Shown piece by piece: positions 28,428 to 38,245 of a stretch of DNA of 64,000 nt (positions are counted from its first letter, which is position 1; every line of letters starts with the position of its first letter). The translations under genes and the position numbers were made by a program. The notes below the pieces were generated by a model that saw only the letters and a list, made by a program, of their open reading frames with translations, was not told the DNA's origin and made no database searches. Source of the DNA: CAWIJJ01 sp963836405 (GTDB lineage: Bacteria > Acidobacteriota > Terriglobia > Bryobacterales > Bryobacteraceae); the NCBI GenBank assembly GCA_963836405.1, contig CAWIJL010000019.1, positions 1 through 64,000 of the forward strand. Direction: 5' to 3'.

Positions 28428-31325
28428 ATGAGCGACAACCGCTGGCAGCGGATTGAGAGCATCTTCCACCGGACGCTCGAACTCCCACCCGAAGCGAGAT
28501 CCGCATTTCTCAAGGAGGCATGCGGGACGGACCAATCACTTCGGCGGGAAATAGAGTCGCTCTTGGCCCACGAACGCAAAGACGGGAGCACGTTCGTGGG
28601 ACCGGCGGGGGACGCGGCACCGCAATCGATAGCTCACTACCGCATTACCGCCAAACTCGGTGAGGGCGGGATGGGGGCCGTCTATCGCGCCAAAGATACA
28701 AAGCTGGGTCGCGATGTGGCGATCAAAGTCTTGCCCGCTAGTGTTGCCGGCGACCCTGACCGCATGGCGCGATTCCGGCGCGAAGCCAGAGTGCTGGCAT
28801 CGCTGAACCATCCCAACATTGCGGCCATCTACGGCGTAGAAGATGGCGCGCTGATCATGGAATTGGTCGAAGGTAAAGATCTGCAAGGCCCGCTGCCGCT
28901 GGCCACCACGCTGCGCTATGCCGCACAGATCGCCGGCGCACTCGCCTGCGCTCACCAAAAAGGCATCGTGCATCGCGATCTGAAGCCAGCCAATATTCGG
29001 ATTACGCCCGAGGGCATGGTGAAAGTGCTGGATTTCGGCCTGGCGAAAGCAACGCTATCGGGGGTCGATTCCGAGGCTTTCCCGACCGTGACTGCAGCAA
29101 CTCAGGCTGGAGCGCTGATGGGTACCGCCGCCTACATGTCTCCAGAGCAGGCTCAATGCGGAGCCGTGGACACTCGCTCGGATATCTTCGCGTTCGGCGT
29201 CGTGCTTTACGAAATGCTGACCGGACGGAGAGCGTTCCAGGGCGCGACAGCACTTTCAGTTCTGGCTGCCATCCTCAAAGAGGAGCCCGAACCGTTAGGC
29301 AGTCGCTTTGGCGGAATTCCATCCGAATTGGAGCGCATCGTTGCACGGTGCCTCCGCAAAGACCCCGCGCGCCGGTTCCAGAACGCCGCTGATTTGAAGG
29401 TTGCACTGGAAGAATTGTTGGACGAAGGCTCAACGTCGCCGGTCGAGCGGGGTGCCGCCCGGCCATGGAAATGGCGATGGGTTCTTGGTGCGTTGTTCCT
29501 GATCGCCCTGGTGGCCGGGGCGGCATGGGGCTGGCTGCTCACGCGCACAGCGCCGGCAATCCCGCTCCTGGTTTTGAAAAGATTGAGTTCCGACACCGGC
29601 CTGACCACGGATCCGGCACTGTCTCCGGATGGGACGCTGGTCGCCTATGCCTCCGACCACAGTGGTGAAGGCAACCTGGACATTTGGGTTCAGCCGGTGA
29701 ACGGCGGGCAGGCAGTACGGTTGACCAGCGACGAGACCGACGACCACCAACCCGAGTTCTCGCCGGATGGCGCCCAAATCGCCTTCCGGTCGGAGCGCGA
29801 GGGCGGCGCGATCTTCATCATGCCTGTGCTTGGGGGCGAGCCGAGGCTGGTGGTCCGGAACGGGGTACGCCCGCGATTCTCATCGGACGGCAAACACATC
29901 CTATTCGATGTAAGCAGCAACGCCAAGGGGGAGTTGTATGTGGTCCCCACGTTTGGCGGGTCACCCGTGCGGCTCCAAGCCCAGTTCTGGAGTGCCAGCA
30001 ATGGGGTTTGGTCGCCTGACGGCAAGCATATTTTGTTTCTGGGGCTCAGAGCGCCGATTGGGGTGGGCCGCGGTCAGTGGTGGATCTCGACTTTGGCCGC
30101 CGCTAATCCCGTGGCAACCGCGGCCCGGGAAGTCATCGATAGTTACGGCCTGTTGCCGCCGCCAGGGGAGCACGATATCGCTCCAAGCCTGTGGCTTGAG
30201 CGCGAAGACCAAGTGATATTTTCGGCAAGACTCGGCGATACGACGGACCTCTGGAGTCTGCGGCTGTCTCCGGTTACCGGAAAGGTTACAGACGTTCCGC
30301 AGCGACTGACGGCGGGTACCGGGCTGCATCAGTTTCCGTCGTTTGCCGCCACGCGGTCCAAACAGAAACGTCGCAGCCTTGGCGTGATTGCTCTCGCAAG
30401 CCTGAATTACAACGTCGATGTCTGGAGTTTGCCTCTGAACGCCGACCAAGGGACGGTACGCGGTGAAATGATACGCCTGACGCGCGACGCCGCCCCTGAC
30501 ATCAACGTATCGGCGTCCCTGGACGGCGAGAGAGCCGTTTTCGCCTCCACCCGGTCCGGCAGCCCGCACATTTGGATGAAGGACCTGCGCAGTGGAGCGG
30601 AGACGCAACTTACGACGGGCGATGCGGGCAAAGCCTATCCGAGAATCAGTGCCGACGGCAGGCAAGTGACGTATGCCACACGAGAAGGCGAGAAATGGTC
30701 CATCGACGCCGTTACCCTCGATTCCAGGGGCCACAACGGCGCCGAGCAGCGGCTCTGTGAGGGTTGCGGAATACCCACGAGTTGGTCGCACGACGCCAGG
30801 CGTCTGCTTTACGTTGTATTTCCGCAGGCACATATCGGCCTTCTGGACTTTGCGGATGGCTTCCGGGGCGATGTCGTCAGTCATCCGAGAGACAGCCTTT
30901 GGCAGGGCGAATTCTCTCCTGATGACCGTTGGGTCGCATTCATGGCGGCAGCAGGAGGGATCGGCCGCATTTACGTCGTGCCGGCGGATACACTTCGTCA
31001 TTCGCTTCCTCCGGAGACATGGATTGCGATCTCCGACGGCGAAACTTGGGACGACAAACCACGCTGGTCACCCGACGGCAACCTGCTGTATTTCATCTCC
31101 GAGCGCGATGGATTCCGCTGCCTCTGGGCGCAGCGGCTCGACGTGCGGACGAAGCGCCCCTCCGGTGCGCCGTTTACGGTCCAACATTTTCACAGCAGCC
31201 GGCTGTCGTTGAAGAATGTTGAGAACCCGTACCTGGAGATGTCAATCACCCGCCACGGAGTCATGTTCACTGCCGGGGAGATGAACGGGAACATCTGGGC
31301 GGCGGAAATACTCGATGCCAAGTAA
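28428..31325 (+). CDS. Membrane Ser/Thr protein kinase with PD40/TolB-like propeller
   Basis: 965 residues. The kinase domain spans about 70-335: glycine loop GEGGMGAVYRAKD, catalytic loop HRDLKPANI (Asp about 185), and DFGLAK. One membrane helix lies at about 350-372 (VLGALFLIALVAGAAWGW). The extracytoplasmic part is a long propeller with PD40 repeats (ALSPDGTLVAYASD, FSPDGAQIAFRSE). The N-terminal 60 residues (RWQRIESIFHRTLELPPEARSA, here quoted in part) are the usual leader of these kinases. GGAAGGA precedes ATG. Cotranscribed with the upstream ECF sigma factor, it likely signals through it. Confidence 0.92.
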   Translation: MSDNRWQRIESIFHRTLELPPEARSAFLKEACGTDQSLRREIESLLAHERKDGSTFVGPAGDAAPQSIAHYRITAKLGEGGMGAVYRAKDTKLGRDVAIKVLPASVAGDPDRMARFRREARVLASLNHPNIAAIYGVEDGALIMELVEGKDLQGPLPLATTLRYAAQIAGALACAHQKGIVHRDLKPANIRITPEGMVKVLDFGLAKATLSGVDSEAFPTVTAATQAGALMGTAAYMSPEQAQCGAVDTRSDIFAFGVVLYEMLTGRRAFQGATALSVLAAILKEEPEPLGSRFGGIPSELERIVARCLRKDPARRFQNAADLKVALEELLDEGSTSPVERGAARPWKWRWVLGALFLIALVAGAAWGWLLTRTAPAIPLLVLKRLSSDTGLTTDPALSPDGTLVAYASDHSGEGNLDIWVQPVNGGQAVRLTSDETDDHQPEFSPDGAQIAFRSEREGGAIFIMPVLGGEPRLVVRNGVRPRFSSDGKHILFDVSSNAKGELYVVPTFGGSPVRLQAQFWSASNGVWSPDGKHILFLGLRAPIGVGRGQWWISTLAAANPVATAAREVIDSYGLLPPPGEHDIAPSLWLEREDQVIFSARLGDTTDLWSLRLSPVTGKVTDVPQRLTAGTGLHQFPSFAATRSKQKRRSLGVIALASLNYNVDVWSLPLNADQGTVRGEMIRLTRDAAPDINVSASLDGERAVFASTRSGSPHIWMKDLRSGAETQLTTGDAGKAYPRISADGRQVTYATREGEKWSIDAVTLDSRGHNGAEQRLCEGCGIPTSWSHDARRLLYVVFPQAHIGLLDFADGFRGDVVSHPRDSLWQGEFSPDDRWVAFMAAAGGIGRIYVVPADTLRHSLPPETWIAISDGETWDDKPRWSPDGNLLYFISERDGFRCLWAQRLDVRTKRPSGAPFTVQHFHSSRLSLKNVENPYLEMSITRHGVMFTAGEMNGNIWAAEILDAK

Positions 31326-31381
31326 TTGGCGCGCACTTTGCAAGGAGCGGAGGTGGAGGAGACGATCGCGAGGCCTCGGTC

Positions 31382-31590
31382 GGGTCCCTGGCCGCCACAT
31401 GGCTGTATAACGAACCGCCGATCTGCCGCGACGATTGGTTCCGAGTGGATGGTCGGCAAGCCAGAAGCAATCCACATGAGTGAAAAGTCGCCGACGCTGA
31501 GTTTGACCAGCACGACGGAGGGCATTACTCCTGCGTAGTTGACAAGGGGCGATGGAGAGACTTGCTGGGGGGCACTGTCGTCACTGAAGC
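31382..31590 (+). pseudogene. Ig-like domain remnant
   Basis: The plus-strand frame reads SLAATWLYNEPPIC, then an in-frame TGA at 31481, then DAEFDQHDGGHYSCVVDKG and GTVVTEA. The spacing Trp ... Asp-x-Gly-x-Tyr-x-Cys is that of an Ig-fold B-to-F-strand core, with Cys before and after. The part from about 31493 aligns with 7845-7939 of module copy 1. It was probably the C-terminal domain of a secreted protein. The Ig assignment rests on this motif only. Confidence 0.45.
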
Positions 31591-31707
31591 ACGGGCATCC
31601 CACACAAGCCCGCGCCCGGCGTGCTGCTGCGGCGATGAACGCGCTCGGTGCGAAGCGCGAGGAAGACCTGGCCCGCCCCGATTACTGGATCGGCGATTTG
31701 CGCGAAC
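31493..31707 (+). repeat. ftsH'-gph module, copy 4 (remnant)
   Basis: Ig-like tail (31493-31590) joined directly to the gph 3' part (31591-31707: GACGG-like start, CACAAGCCCGCGCCC, then TACTGGATCGGCGATTTGCG). All of ftsH and the 5' two-thirds of gph are missing, and a further internal deletion after GCGCTCGGTGCGA removes the motif IV region. Confidence 0.75.
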
Positions 31708-32046
31708 AGCAATCCCTCCGCCAATGATCATCGCGGCAATTGCCACGGAGGCGAACCCTTTGGACATAGTGATACGCTACTTCGAAAGTTATTTGTTGTC
31801 GCGAGGTTTTGCGTTCGGCAATTAAGGGCGGTATTCTTTTTTCGTTCGAGACTTGGCGGCAACGGTCGGTGGCAGGCCTTCACGCCGGCCGCCGATTCTG
31901 TTTATCGCACTGCCGGAAGCAGAAGACAACATCGTTCCGGGGAGCTCGTTCCCGTTGGCCATGTTGCCCCGGTGGTGCCAACCCTACAAGCAGGCGAACG
32001 ACGACGTTCACGACGTTATTGGCATCCGGCGCGGTCGCTGCCGACC

Positions 32047-32223
32047 GTGAACTATCTGCAGACAGACGATTGGCACCCGGTCCGGCTCATCGGTGGCGGC
32101 CGCTTGATGGGGCGGTGCCCGCTGCACCCGGACCGCAAGCCGAGCGTTCTGTTGGACCCCCACAAGAACCTGTTCTATTGCTATGGTTGCGACCGCGGCG
32201 GCGACGGAATCCGCTTTGGCTGA
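32047..32223 (+). pseudogene. CHC2 zinc-finger fragment (DnaG-primase-like)
   Basis: Reads MGRCPLHPDRKPSVLLD and NLFYCYGCDRGGDGIRF, the Cys-His ... Cys-x2-Cys zinc finger of CHC2 proteins such as the primase N-terminus. It then stops; likely continuation (LGYPTVVLRQAGL) is in another frame to 32291. CHC2 proteins of this short type occur with mobile elements, but nothing else of one is seen here. Confidence 0.6.
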
Positions 32224-32404
32224 ACGAGCTGGGTTATCCGACGGTGGTGCTTCGGCAAGCCGGCCTGGTCAACGCCGCCGGGAATGGTTAACCCACCAGT
32301 TCCAACGGCTCCTGGCGGCCGCGCAGCCGACGATTTGTGCGACGTTTGTCGCTGAAGGGCACAACACAGCGCCGCGGCCGCGTCGTCTGATACTATGCGT
32401 GGCT

Positions 32405-33331
32405 ATGGCGGCAATCGAAATCTCCGGCGTCAGCAAGGCCTTTGGAGAAACGCGGGCCGTCGACGATTTGACCCTTGCCGTTCCCGAAGGCTCCGTTTAC
32501 GGATTCATCGGTCCGAACGGGTCGGGCAAGTCCACGACCATGCGGATGATCGTGAATATCCTTTATCCGGACCAGGGCACGATTCGGGTTTTTGGCCGGC
32601 AGCTTTTCGGAGGCCGTTCGCCCGAGATCGGCTACCTGCCTGAAGAGCGGGGTCTATATCGGCGGATGAAGGTGCGCTCCCTGCTCGAATTTCACGGCGA
32701 ACTGCGCGGCGGCCGCAGTGTGACCCGGGAGGTGAATGCCTGGCTGGAGAGACTCGATCTGGGCGGCTGTGGAGACCGCCGGGTGGACACGCTCAGCAAA
32801 GGCATGAGCCAGAAAGTGCAGTTCATCGCCGCTGTGGTGCCCGAGCCGAAACTGCTGGTGCTGGACGAGCCGTTCACGGGTCTCGACCCAGTCAGCGTCG
32901 AATCGCTTCGTTCCGCCGTCCTCGAGATGCGCAGTCGCGGCACGACCATTATCCTCAGCACCCACGACATGAATGTGGCCGAGGCCATGTGCGACTACAT
33001 CTTCATGATCTTTCGCGGCCGCAAAGTGCTCGATGGAACGCTCCAGGCGATTCAGGACCAATACGGCAGCGATACCATACGGGTCTCGGCCGAGGGCGGC
33101 GCGGCGGTAATGAACGGTCTGGCGGGCGTCGACAAGGTCCGCGACTTCGGCCAGGTTCAGGAATTGCGGATGGCGCGGGGCTGCGACCCACAGCGGGTGC
33201 TGCAGGCGCTGGTGGGGCGAACCTCTGTCTCGAGTTTCAGCGTCACCCGGCCTTCGCTGCACGATATCTTCGTCCGCATCGCCGGTCCCGAGGCCACACA
33301 GGAGGTCCAACATGCCGCCCGCCACGCGTAG
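32405..33331 (+). CDS. ABC transporter ATP-binding protein (NatA/ABC-2 exporter type)
   Basis: 308 residues from ATG 32405; GTG 32399 is an alternative. Walker A is GPNGSGKSTT, signature motif LSKGMSQKVQF, Walker B LLVLDEPFTGLDP and switch His in STHD. The C-terminal 80 residues (DIFVRIAG ending) are the DUF4162-like extension of NatA-type ATPases. It powers the ABC-2 permease that overlaps it by 20 bp. Such pairs export sodium, drugs or lipids; substrate unknown. Confidence 0.92.
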   Translation: MAAIEISGVSKAFGETRAVDDLTLAVPEGSVYGFIGPNGSGKSTTMRMIVNILYPDQGTIRVFGRQLFGGRSPEIGYLPEERGLYRRMKVRSLLEFHGELRGGRSVTREVNAWLERLDLGGCGDRRVDTLSKGMSQKVQFIAAVVPEPKLLVLDEPFTGLDPVSVESLRSAVLEMRSRGTTIILSTHDMNVAEAMCDYIFMIFRGRKVLDGTLQAIQDQYGSDTIRVSAEGGAAVMNGLAGVDKVRDFGQVQELRMARGCDPQRVLQALVGRTSVSSFSVTRPSLHDIFVRIAGPEATQEVQHAARHA

Positions 33332-34655
33332 AGTGTTCCTGATTGCGAAGCGCGATTATCTGGCTTCGGTGAAGGCGAAGGCGTTCCTGGTGGGGCTGGT
33401 GGTGGCTCCGCTCCTGTTCGGCGGCGGATTTCTCGGCATTGCCCTGATGAAGGGCAAGCCCGATCTCGCAGATCGCCGCATCACCATCGTCGACTACACC
33501 GGAAAGGCCGCTCCGTACGTCGTCGAGGCTGCGGGCGAGGTGAACCGGGACGGACTTTTCGACAAGCTCAGCGGTGCGCAGGTCAAACCGCGATACGTTT
33601 TCGACGTCCGGCCACGCGGGCCGGGGCCCTCCGATATGGTGCGGCTGGAACTCTCGGACCGCGTCCGCCGCCGCGAGATCTACGCATTTGTCGAGATCGG
33701 GGCTGACGCCCTGCATCCGGCGAAAGGAGAAGCGGCGGTCAAGCAGGCGGCCAATCGCGTGGACTATTACGCGAGCGCTTCGGGGATCGACGAAGCGCGT
33801 TCGTTCCTCAACGGCGCGATCAACGATGGCCTACGCCGCGCGCGCCTGGCCGAGGCCGGGATTGCGCCGGAGCGGTTTGCAGAAATCTCCGCGTCCACAG
33901 CCGTGCAGACCATGAGCCTGGTTTCGCGCGACCCGAAGACGGGAGCCATCGGCGCCGCTCAGAAGAAGAAAGAACTCGAGTCCCTGATGGTGCCGCTGGC
34001 GACGATGATGCTGCTGGCGATGATCGTTCTCGCTTCAGCCAGTCCCATGCTGGGCGCGATCGCCGACGACAAAACGCAGCGTGTCTTCGAAATGCTGCTC
34101 GGTTCGGCCACACCGTTCGAGCTGATGCTGGGCAAGGTGCTGGCGTCGGTCGCGGTGGCGCTCACCAGTTCGGTCTTCTATGTCGGTGTGGGCCTGTTTG
34201 TGCTCCAGAGCATGGCCCTGATAGGCCTTGCGCCGCTGACTCTGATCCCGTGGTTTCTTGTCTACCTGGTGGCGGACGTGATGGTGCTGAGCGCGCTCGG
34301 CATGGCGTTGGGGGCCGCCTGCGGCAGCCCGCACGACGCCCAGCAGCTCGCCGTGGTGCTGCTTGCACCGGTCATGATCCCGCTGTTCGTCTTCCTGCCC
34401 ATCCTGCAAAAACCCGATGGAACCATGGCGCTGTTGCTCACCCTGTTTCCGCCGTTCACCCCGCTTCTGATGATGCTTCGCCAGGCCATTCCGGGAGGCG
34501 TTCCGTCCTGGCAGCCGTGGGTGGGACTGGCCGGTGTGCTGATCTGGACGGCGGGGATCTCGTGGGCGGCAGCGCGGATCTTCCGGGTGGTGATCCTGAC
34601 GCAAGGCAAGCTGCCGAAGTTCCGCCAACTCATGCAGTGGGCGATCAGAGGATGA
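33312..34655 (+). CDS. ABC-2 type transporter permease (NatB-like)
   Basis: 447 residues. One N-terminal membrane helix (AFLVGLVVAPLLFGGGFL) is followed by a large extracytoplasmic domain (about 45-215), then five or six helices from about 220 (LATMMLLAMIVLASASP, FYVGVGLFVLQSMALIGL, VLLAPVMIPLFVFLPIL). This topology and the MLLGSATPFELMLGK segment are those of ABC-2 permeases of the NatB type. GGAGG lies 9 bp before ATG, inside the ATPase gene, so the two are translationally linked. Confidence 0.9.
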   Translation: MPPATRRVFLIAKRDYLASVKAKAFLVGLVVAPLLFGGGFLGIALMKGKPDLADRRITIVDYTGKAAPYVVEAAGEVNRDGLFDKLSGAQVKPRYVFDVRPRGPGPSDMVRLELSDRVRRREIYAFVEIGADALHPAKGEAAVKQAANRVDYYASASGIDEARSFLNGAINDGLRRARLAEAGIAPERFAEISASTAVQTMSLVSRDPKTGAIGAAQKKKELESLMVPLATMMLLAMIVLASASPMLGAIADDKTQRVFEMLLGSATPFELMLGKVLASVAVALTSSVFYVGVGLFVLQSMALIGLAPLTLIPWFLVYLVADVMVLSALGMALGAACGSPHDAQQLAVVLLAPVMIPLFVFLPILQKPDGTMALLLTLFPPFTPLLMMLRQAIPGGVPSWQPWVGLAGVLIWTAGISWAAARIFRVVILTQGKLPKFRQLMQWAIRG

Positions 34656-34784
34656 GAGAGGTCGAGATCGGCGGCGCGATCTTTCAGTGCACAGAAAGCC
34701 AGCGAGCGCAATCCCTTAAGGAGACCGCTTCAGCCGCGGAGCGCTTCCGGGGTATCATCGTAGTATCAAACCTCGAGGTCTTCT

Positions 34785-36155
34785 ATGTCCGAAGAATTGA
34801 ATCGCCGAACTTTCATCAAAGCAGCGGCGCTGGCCGCCGGGCCGGCCGTCATCTCCGCTCGTGGAGCGAATGAAAAGATCAACGTCGGCTGGATCGGAGT
34901 CGGTACGCGTGGCTACTACGGCCTGATGTGGCTGCACCAAGCCGCGAAAGACGACGTGGAGCTTACCTCGATCTGCGACACGTACGAAGGGTACATCGAA
35001 TCGGCTCAGAGCCGCATGCAGGAAGTATGGGGCCACGCGGCCAAGGTTCACAAAGATTACCGCGAGTTGTTGGCCGATAAGAGCATCGACGCGGTCTACA
35101 TCATGACGCCCGAGCATCTGCACAAGGAAATGAGCGTTGCCGCGCTCAACGCCGGGAAACACGTGTACCTCGAAAAACCGATTGGCCACACGATCGAGGA
35201 GGGCTGGGATATCGTCAACGCGTGGCAGAAGTCGGGGAAGGTTTGCCAGATCGGCACCCAGAATCGCAGCTCGCTGCTCTATAAGAAGGCGAAGGAGTGG
35301 ATCGCCCAGGGCATGATCGGCGACGTGCACTACGCGCGCGCTTTCTGGTATCGGAACCGGATCAACGTCGCCGGACAACCGACTGCGGCGTGGCGCTACG
35401 AGATCCCGGGTCCGAATTTCAGGGTTCGGAACGCCGCCGGCGCATGGGTTCCTTTCCCCATGCCTGCTCCCAACGAGAACAACACCGATTGGAACCGTTT
35501 CCTCGGCCCCGCGCCGAAGCGCCCGTTCGATCCGCACCGCTATTTCCAGTGGCGCCTGTATTGGGATTATTCCAACGGCATCGCGACGGATTTGATGGTG
35601 CACCAGACCGACATCATCAACTTCATGTGCGATAAGACGACGCCGAAATCGGTGATGGCTTCCGGCGGAATCTACCGTTACACGGACGGCGACAATCGCG
35701 ATGCGCCGGACACCTTCTCCGCGATTTTCGAGTACCCCGGCAGTTTCCATCTCAACTACAGCAGCTATCTGGGCAACCAGAGCGAAAATTTCGGCGAACA
35801 CATCCTCGGCAACGAGGGAACCATCATCGTGGAAAACCGTACGGACTTGTATTTCAGCCCCGAAACGGACCCCGGCGCCGATCCGAAAATGAGAGCGCGG
35901 CAGGCGATCCATCTGCGCAACGATGCCGCTCCGGAAGTGCAGAGGAAGACCGCCAAGTCCGATTACGCCGAAGTGGATGGCGTGCAGGCACACTTCAAGA
36001 ATTTCATCGCCTCGATTAAAGGGACCGAGAAGCCGGTCGCGCCGCCGCCCGTGGGGCAGGAAGCCGCTATCGGCGGTCACCTCGCCACACTTTCGTACAA
36101 GCAGGGCAAGAGAGTGCTTTGGAACGATCAGACCCGGAAGGTCACGTTCGCGTAG
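34785..36155 (+). CDS. TAT-exported Gfo/Idh/MocA-family oxidoreductase
   Basis: 456 residues. The leader is NRRTFIKAAALAAGPAVISA (twin-arginine). The NAD-binding fold follows (INVGWIGVGTRG, ICDTYEGY), with the family's EKPIGH motif supplying the catalytic Lys. The C-terminal alpha/beta domain contains the substrate pocket (GIATDLMVHQTDIINF). Exported members are frequent in Acidobacteria and Planctomycetes and probably act on sugars or glycosides with a tightly bound cofactor. Specific reaction unknown. Intact. Confidence 0.9.
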   Translation: MSEELNRRTFIKAAALAAGPAVISARGANEKINVGWIGVGTRGYYGLMWLHQAAKDDVELTSICDTYEGYIESAQSRMQEVWGHAAKVHKDYRELLADKSIDAVYIMTPEHLHKEMSVAALNAGKHVYLEKPIGHTIEEGWDIVNAWQKSGKVCQIGTQNRSSLLYKKAKEWIAQGMIGDVHYARAFWYRNRINVAGQPTAAWRYEIPGPNFRVRNAAGAWVPFPMPAPNENNTDWNRFLGPAPKRPFDPHRYFQWRLYWDYSNGIATDLMVHQTDIINFMCDKTTPKSVMASGGIYRYTDGDNRDAPDTFSAIFEYPGSFHLNYSSYLGNQSENFGEHILGNEGTIIVENRTDLYFSPETDPGADPKMRARQAIHLRNDAAPEVQRKTAKSDYAEVDGVQAHFKNFIASIKGTEKPVAPPPVGQEAAIGGHLATLSYKQGKRVLWNDQTRKVTFA

Positions 36156-36178
36156 ACTGAAGTCCCCTGCCCATCGAA

Positions 36179-37219
36179 ATGGCCGCCGCAGCCTCCATGC
36201 CCGCGCCCTTCCGGGCGCGGCTCGATTGCCGCTGGATCGTGGGCCGGGGTGTGGACCTGGGGCTGATCATCGGCAGTTCGCTTGCCGGCTATCTCTACCT
36301 CGCGCTCTACGCGGCGCTGCACGTCCCCATCTCGCCGCTGTGGTGGTTCTGGTCGGTGGGATTCGACGGCACCCACATCTTCGCCACTGCCTCGCGCACG
36401 TACTTCGACAGCGAAGCGCGCGCGCGTAACCGGAAGCTGTTCTTCGGCAGCCTGATTTTCTTTTTCGCGCTGGGGCCGGCGATGGTGCTGGCGGGCTGGA
36501 AAGGATGGCTATACCTGTTAGTGGGCGTGTGGGCCTACTATCACGTCATCCGGCAGCACTACGGATTCATGGTGCTGTACAAGGTGAAGAACCGCGACCT
36601 TGCTCCGCTGGACAACACGCTCGACCGGCTTTTCCTGGGCGTGATGACGATCGCGCCGCCGTTCCACCGCTTCTTCGTGCATCATCCGGAGGAACTCGGC
36701 ATTCCGTTTTCGTTTCCAGGCGCGGACATCCCGGTGCTGGCGATTGCGGCGCTCACGCTGGCGGCGTTTCTGGCGCGGCAAGCGATGCGGCTGCGCGCGG
36801 GCGATTCGCTGAATGCGCCCAAGCTTCTGCTGCTGGGGGGCGTGATTCCGCTGCACTGGCTCACCTTCGAGTGGATGAGCTGGCAGGCGGCGGTGCCCAC
36901 CGTGACCATCGTGCACAACCTGCAGTATCACGCCCTGGTGTGGTTTCACAATCGCAACCGCTACCGGGTGGCGGACGGCGCGGCGCGTTTCGGACGCATT
37001 CCGCCGGCGGTGAGCCGGAGCCTGCTCGGGTACCTTGGGGCGGCCCTGCTGTTCAGCGCGCTGTACCGGATACCGGGCTTCCAACTGGGACAGGTGTCGG
37101 ACCTGGCTTTCGGACTGTTCTGCGGTTTCGGGCTGACGCACTATTATCTCGACAGCCGCATCTGGCGCGTGCGCCACGATCCCGGGCTGCGCCAGGCGCT
37201 GGGGTTGGCTACCCTGTAA
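36179..37219 (+). CDS. Polytopic membrane protein with conserved His clusters
   Basis: 346 residues with about eight predicted membrane helices (GLIIGSSLAGYLYLALYAAL, LIFFFALGPAMVLAG, VLAIAALTLAAFLA and others). His-rich stretches lie at helix ends: YYHVIRQHYGF, VHNLQYHALVWFHNRNR and THYYLDSRIWRVRHDP. Their arrangement recalls membrane desaturase or hydroxylase-type metal sites, but no family signature is matched; this is speculation from the motif pattern. It is followed after one base by a YihY-like gene on the same strand. Confidence 0.7.
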   Translation: MAAAASMPAPFRARLDCRWIVGRGVDLGLIIGSSLAGYLYLALYAALHVPISPLWWFWSVGFDGTHIFATASRTYFDSEARARNRKLFFGSLIFFFALGPAMVLAGWKGWLYLLVGVWAYYHVIRQHYGFMVLYKVKNRDLAPLDNTLDRLFLGVMTIAPPFHRFFVHHPEELGIPFSFPGADIPVLAIAALTLAAFLARQAMRLRAGDSLNAPKLLLLGGVIPLHWLTFEWMSWQAAVPTVTIVHNLQYHALVWFHNRNRYRVADGAARFGRIPPAVSRSLLGYLGAALLFSALYRIPGFQLGQVSDLAFGLFCGFGLTHYYLDSRIWRVRHDPGLRQALGLATL

Positions 37220-37220
37220 T

Positions 37221-38063
37221 TTGCTGACGACGCTTACTTCCGAACATCGCCGGGTCTGGTGGGCGCGGTTCGGGCCGACCGCGCGCTACCTGATGCAGAC
37301 CGAGGCGCACGTTTACGCGCTGGCTATTTCGGCAAGCGTGCTGCTCGCGTTTTATCCGTTCCTGCTGGTGATGCTTTCCTTGTGCCGCGACGTGCTGCAG
37401 TGGCCGGCGGCGCAGCAGGCCATCTATCTCGCGCTGGGCGATTTCTTCGCGGGCGAGCCGGGCGACTTCCTGGTGCGCAACCTTCAGCCGTACCTGGTGC
37501 CCCGGCTTCATCTCACCTCGATGTTCCTGCTGCTGTTCACGGCCAACGGAATTTTCGAGCCGCTGGAAGTGGCGCTGAACCGGGCGTGGGGCGTGACCAC
37601 GAACCGTTCCTACCTGAAGAACCAGCTCATCGCGGTGGGCCTGATCTTCGTTTGCGGCGGGCTCGCGCTGGTTTCGCTGATGTTGACGGCGGCCAACAGC
37701 AAATGGATCGGGAACGCGTCCGGCATCGACCCGGCGCCGGAATGGCTCAACCTGCTGTTCTTCAAGCTGGCCGCGGTGCCGGTTTCCATGCTGGCGCTGT
37801 TTCTGATTTACTGGCTGCTGCCGAATCGCAAGGTGGAGCCGGGCCGCGTGGCTCCGGTGGCGATCGTGGTGGGGCTGCTGCTCGAAGCGTTGAAATACGT
37901 GAACCTGCTGATCTCGCCAATGCTCACGCAAAAGCTCAGCGCCGAATACGGGATCTTCCGCTTCTCGGCCACCATCCTGCTGCTGAGCTTCGTTGCCGCG
38001 CTGATTGTGCTGGCGGGAGCGCACTGGACGGCGCGCCGCGACCGCACCGATCCGCTATCGTAG
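37221..38063 (+). CDS. YihY/BrkB-family inner-membrane protein
   Basis: 280 residues from TTG 37221, which almost abuts the upstream gene. Six membrane helices; the family pattern includes YALAISASVLLAFYPFLLVM, NGIFEPLEVALNRAWGV and a final IVLAGAHW. YihY proteins were once called ribonuclease BN, which is not their function; a transport role is suspected. Start is uncertain because TTG lacks a strong ribosome site. Confidence 0.85.
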   Translation: MLTTLTSEHRRVWWARFGPTARYLMQTEAHVYALAISASVLLAFYPFLLVMLSLCRDVLQWPAAQQAIYLALGDFFAGEPGDFLVRNLQPYLVPRLHLTSMFLLLFTANGIFEPLEVALNRAWGVTTNRSYLKNQLIAVGLIFVCGGLALVSLMLTAANSKWIGNASGIDPAPEWLNLLFFKLAAVPVSMLALFLIYWLLPNRKVEPGRVAPVAIVVGLLLEALKYVNLLISPMLTQKLSAEYGIFRFSATILLLSFVAALIVLAGAHWTARRDRTDPLS

Positions 38064-38068
38064 GAGAC

Positions 38069-38245
38069 ATGAAGGACTGGAGAGGTATCGCCCGTTCCGC
38101 GGGAATGGAAATTCCGCCGGCGGATCTGGAGCGTATTGCCGCATCGCTCGACGCGCTCGAGTCCGCGACCGCGCCGCTGTTCGCAAAACTCACGCCGGAA
38201 ATCGAACCGGCAATCGCATTTTCGGCAGAAGAGGCCGAACCATGA
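38069..38245 (+). CDS. Short GatC-like adaptor protein
   Basis: 58 residues, with GGAGA before ATG and ATGA overlap to the amidase gene. The helical pattern (MEIPPADLERIAASLDALES) resembles the C-terminal belt of GatC, which wraps GatA in Asp/Glu-tRNA amidotransferases, but at 58 residues it is little over half the usual length. No gatB is adjacent. It may be a dedicated partner of the following amidase in place of a true GatC. Confidence 0.6.
   Translation: MKDWRGIARSAGMEIPPADLERIAASLDALESATAPLFAKLTPEIEPAIAFSAEEAEP

Larger units (their letters stand above)
31326..32404. other. Gene graveyard between the kinase and ABC operons
   Basis: About 1.1 kb without an intact gene. It contains an Ig-like domain remnant (31382-31590), the 3' end of a fourth gph copy (31591-31707) and a CHC2 zinc-finger fragment (32047-32223). 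The remaining bases show no recognisable coding pattern. Confidence 0.6.

Noticed and set aside
34755..36080. 441-codon minus-strand open frame
   Set aside because: Antisense to the Gfo/Idh/MocA oxidoreductase, whose signal peptide and motifs are clear.
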